NCBI GenBank assembly: GCA_016194795.1
Contig: JACQAX010000401.1
Coordinates: forward strand, 1-5,872
Direction of reading: 5' to 3'
Source of the DNA: Deltaproteobacteria bacterium
GTDB lineage: Bacteria; Bdellovibrionota; UBA1018; UBA923
DNA length: 5,872 nucleotides
A program made the translations under genes and the position numbers. This document shows positions 3,642 through 5,872 of the stretch, piece after piece. A model generated the notes under the pieces. The model searched no databases. It was given only the letters and a program-made list of their open reading frames with translations, and was not told the DNA's origin. The first letter of the stretch is position 1; each line of letters begins with the position of its first letter.

Positions 3642-5872
3642 TCAGTCGCCGCGTCGGCCCGCGCAAGAGCCGTCGAGGCCCTTGATCCATTCCTTCACGA
3701 GCTCGAGCCCCTCGTCGTGCACGACGCTCCGGCCGATCTGGGGCATCTTGATCTTGGCGTGGGTCGCGCCGAGGCGGTAGATCATGATCGACTTCTTCGG
3801 CTTGCCCGGCACGACGTCGTAGAGGTTCTTGCCCGCGCCGATGCCGGCGGCGACCGGTGTCTTGCAGACGCCGAGCTTGGTGCGGTCGGTGACCGACGCT
3901 TCGAGAAACACGCCCGTGTTGCGAGCGAGGCCCGTGGCGCTGTGGCAGTGGGCGCAGTTCACCTCGAGATACGCGCGAGCGCGCGCCGCGACGGGCGCGT
4001 CCGCCGGCTTGTCCCACGCGGGCAGCCTCGGCGCCTCGGCCGGGTTGTCGGGCGCGCCTGCGAGGATGCCGAGCTTCGACCAGGCGACGAGCTGGTTGTA
4101 GGTGCCGTCGTCGTAGGCGAAGTCGCGGTTGAGCAGCCGGGCCTTCGGCCCAATCGGCTCGAGCGACGTTTCGCCGCTCACCGCATGACAGCTCGCGCAC
4201 TGGTTGGCGCTCGGGATCGCGTAGCGCGTCCGGATCGGCTTTCCGACGGCCGAGACGAACGACACGTCGGTGGCGCCGCCGCCAAGCGAAAGCGCCGCAT
4301 CGCGGCGGTTCTCCGCCCAGAGATAAGGCAGGCCGACCCAGCCGTCGGGCCGGCGCACGAGCAGGCGCGTCTCGACCACCCGCTCGGGGATGCCGAAGCC
4401 GAAGGTTTTGGCGATGACCGTTCCCACCGGAAAGTCGAACGCGTCGTCGGCCACGTACTGCGCCTTCTGCTGGGGCGGCACGAAGACGAAGCGATGCTTG
4501 GTCGCGTAGTCGGAGAAAAGCGGCGTGGTGAGATCGTACGGCACGCCGCCGTTCGGGGCGCGCGTCGGGTCGGTGGCGTCCGCGAAAAGACGGTACTGCG
4601 AGAGGCTGGGGCAGTCGGCCGCGAGAAGCGCGGCCCAGTTGGGCTGGCTTCCGGGAGCATTGCAGATCGTCGCGACGACTTCGGGCGGGAGCGGCGGAAA
4701 GTGCGCCGGTACGGGCAGCGGAGCATCGAGCTCGACGGCCGCCACTGGCACATGAACGCACCTGTTGGCCGCCGGATTCTTCAGCACGATGCCGGGGAAG
4801 GGCGAGTACCAGTGTTTTTTGTCGAGCTGGAGATTCGCCCAGCGCGCGGCCTTTCCCTTGGTCGTCGTGTTGCCCGAGAAGCAGATCTTGTCCTCGTCGG
4901 GCAGGCCCCGGGCGCCGTTGTAATTCTCGCCGATCCCGTCGTAGAGAATCTCGGGGATGCGCTTCGGGAAAAAGAGCGCGTTGACCAGCACGTTGAGCTT
5001 CGCGCCGAAGTCGAGGTGGAAGCCGTTGGCCTTCTCGAGGACGTTGTCGTGGACGTTGATGCGCTTCGGGATCGGGTCGTAGGCGGGATCGTTCAGGGGC
5101 AGCTCCGACGTCAGATAGCTCACGATGGCGACGGTCGCGACGTTCTGCCCGGTGATTCGGTTGTCGAAGACCTCGATGTCCCGGTTGGCCATGACCATCA
5201 TGCCCGTGCCGGCGGGCACGCCACCGACGATGTTGCCGGCGGGCGCGAAGTTTTTCGTGTTGTTGTTCTCGATGCGGTTGCGGAAGACGCGCGTGCCGCC
5301 GCCGTTCTTCACGAGCAGGTCGGGCAGGTTGAAGACGAGGATGCCGCCCGTGTTGCGCGTGGCGACGTTGTCGTACACGTCGGCCTGGCGCGAGTTCTCG
5401 ATCTCGATGCCGGCCACGTTGAGCTCGGCCAGGTTGCGGCGGACGATGATCTTCGTGCTCTGGCCGACGTAGACGCCGGCATCCGAGGCGCCGCGGGCGA
5501 CGCAGTCCTCGATGAGCACGTTCTTCGACTGCACCGGGTAGAGGGCATAGCTGCCGTTGGCGGGGTTCGGGCCGCCGGTCCACTCGACGCGCACGCGCCG
5601 GACGGTCACGCCATTGGCGCCGGCGATCTTCAGGCCGTCGCCCGGGGTGTCTTCGACGGCCAGGTCTTCGAAGGCGAGCGTGTCGCCCGTCGCGAGGATG
5701 CCCTGCGCGCCGTTGAGCTGGTTCCTGAACGAGAGGATGGTCTTGTCCATCCCCTGGCCGCGCACGGTGAGGTGCGAGCCGCGGATGACGATCTCGTCGC
5801 TGAAGTCGAACTTGCCGGCGGGCAGCTCGATGACGGTGTCAGGCTCTGCGGCGATTACGGCGGTTTGAAAAC
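3642..5872 (-). CDS. Parallel beta-helix / diheme cytochrome c fusion protein (5' end beyond right edge)
   Basis: Function unknown; it is inferred to be periplasmic or outer-surface because c-type heme is attached outside the cytoplasm. The frame is open to the right edge, so the signal peptide is not visible; 742 residues are present. About residues 1-325 form a right-handed parallel beta-helix with repeated turns such as GDGLKI, GSYALYPVQSKNVLIED, AGVYVGQSTKIIVRRN, AGIEIENSRQADVYDN and GGILVFN. A proline-rich linker with several cysteines spans about 325-420. From about 424 comes the second domain (LSQYRLFADATDP, then PYDLTTPLFSDYATKHRFVF and FDFPVGTVIAKTFGF). Two heme-binding motifs follow, CASCH (residues 558-562, bases 4185-4199) and CAHCH (639-643, bases 3942-3956). 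Near the C-terminus KMPQIGR supplies a methionine (about 709) that could be a heme ligand. I recall both halves as families found as neighbouring genes or as fusions, one a 'parallel beta-helix domain' protein and the other an 'SO2930-type diheme cytochrome'. The GTG at 5763-5765 and an ATG five codons later lie inside the helix domain and are not starts. Confidence 0.88.
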   Translation of the reverse strand, partial: FQTAVIAAEPDTVIELPAGKFDFSDEIVIRGSHLTVRGQGMDKTILSFRNQLNGAQGILATGDTLAFEDLAVEDTPGDGLKIAGANGVTVRRVRVEWTGGPNPANGSYALYPVQSKNVLIEDCVARGASDAGVYVGQSTKIIVRRNLAELNVAGIEIENSRQADVYDNVATRNTGGILVFNLPDLLVKNGGGTRVFRNRIENNNTKNFAPAGNIVGGVPAGTGMMVMANRDIEVFDNRITGQNVATVAIVSYLTSELPLNDPAYDPIPKRINVHDNVLEKANGFHLDFGAKLNVLVNALFFPKRIPEILYDGIGENYNGARGLPDEDKICFSGNTTTKGKAARWANLQLDKKHWYSPFPGIVLKNPAANRCVHVPVAAVELDAPLPVPAHFPPLPPEVVATICNAPGSQPNWAALLAADCPSLSQYRLFADATDPTRAPNGGVPYDLTTPLFSDYATKHRFVFVPPQQKAQYVADDAFDFPVGTVIAKTFGFGIPERVVETRLLVRRPDGWVGLPYLWAENRRDAALSLGGGATDVSFVSAVGKPIRTRYAIPSANQCASCHAVSGETSLEPIGPKARLLNRDFAYDDGTYNQLVAWSKLGILAGAPDNPAEAPRLPAWDKPADAPVAARARAYLEVNCAHCHSATGLARNTGVFLEASVTDRTKLGVCKTPVAAGIGAGKNLYDVVPGKPKKSIMIYRLGATHAKIKMPQIGRSVVHDEGLELVKEWIKGLDGSCAGRRGD

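Noticed and set aside
2618..3685. 355-codon open frame on the plus strand within fabH
   Set aside because: The product is extremely Arg-rich and low in complexity, whereas the FabH frame has a complete catalytic triad over its full length.
3556..5583. 675-codon open frame on the minus strand overlapping the beta-helix/cytochrome gene
   Set aside because: It is Arg/Pro/Gly-rich with no recognisable motif, as expected for an out-of-frame reading of a GC-rich gene. The other minus-strand frame carries clear beta-helix and heme motifs.

Overview
This window is GC-rich chromosomal DNA from a Gram-negative bacterium. The evidence for Gram-negative is two lipobox-bearing exported proteins, a c-type cytochrome fusion protein, a FabR-type fatty-acid regulator and an FtsH of the usual membrane-anchored form. 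The gene set fits a high-GC proteobacterium or a former 'deltaproteobacterial' lineage such as Myxococcota or Binatota, but the sequence alone does not fix the taxon. I see no tRNA, rRNA, CRISPR array, insertion sequence, phage gene or origin.

Layout, left to right. (1) Positions 1-279, minus strand: the N-terminus of the FtsH protease, running off the left edge. (2) Positions 280-457: an intergenic region with a good sigma70-type promoter (396-424) firing rightward and two overlapping inverted repeats. (3) Positions 458-949, plus: a small lipoprotein of unknown function, ending in a strong intrinsic terminator (1005-1045). (4) Positions 950-1221: a 272-base spacer with the terminator, a 22-base dyad and weak promoter candidates. 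(5) Positions 1222-1827, plus: a second lipoprotein of unknown function, ending in a hairpin (1850-1891) that probably serves both strands. (6) Positions 1883-2551, minus: a TetR-family regulator closely resembling FabR. (7) Positions 2552-2633: an intergenic region with a 22-base palindrome lying over the predicted -10 box. (8) Positions 2634-3632, plus: FabH, the ketoacyl-ACP synthase III that starts fatty-acid synthesis. (9) Positions 3642-5872, minus: a large exported protein whose 5' end lies beyond the right edge. It joins a parallel beta-helix domain to a diheme cytochrome c domain.

How the parts fit. The two lipoproteins look like separate single-gene transcription units. Both have Asp directly after the lipidated Cys, which in E. 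coli keeps lipoproteins in the inner membrane. The fabR-like/fabH pair looks like a self-contained regulatory module in which the regulator sits on the divergent fabH promoter. The beta-helix/cytochrome protein combines two uncharacterised families that I recall occurring as adjacent genes or as fusions. Its biochemical role is unknown, and it is the least understood large protein here.
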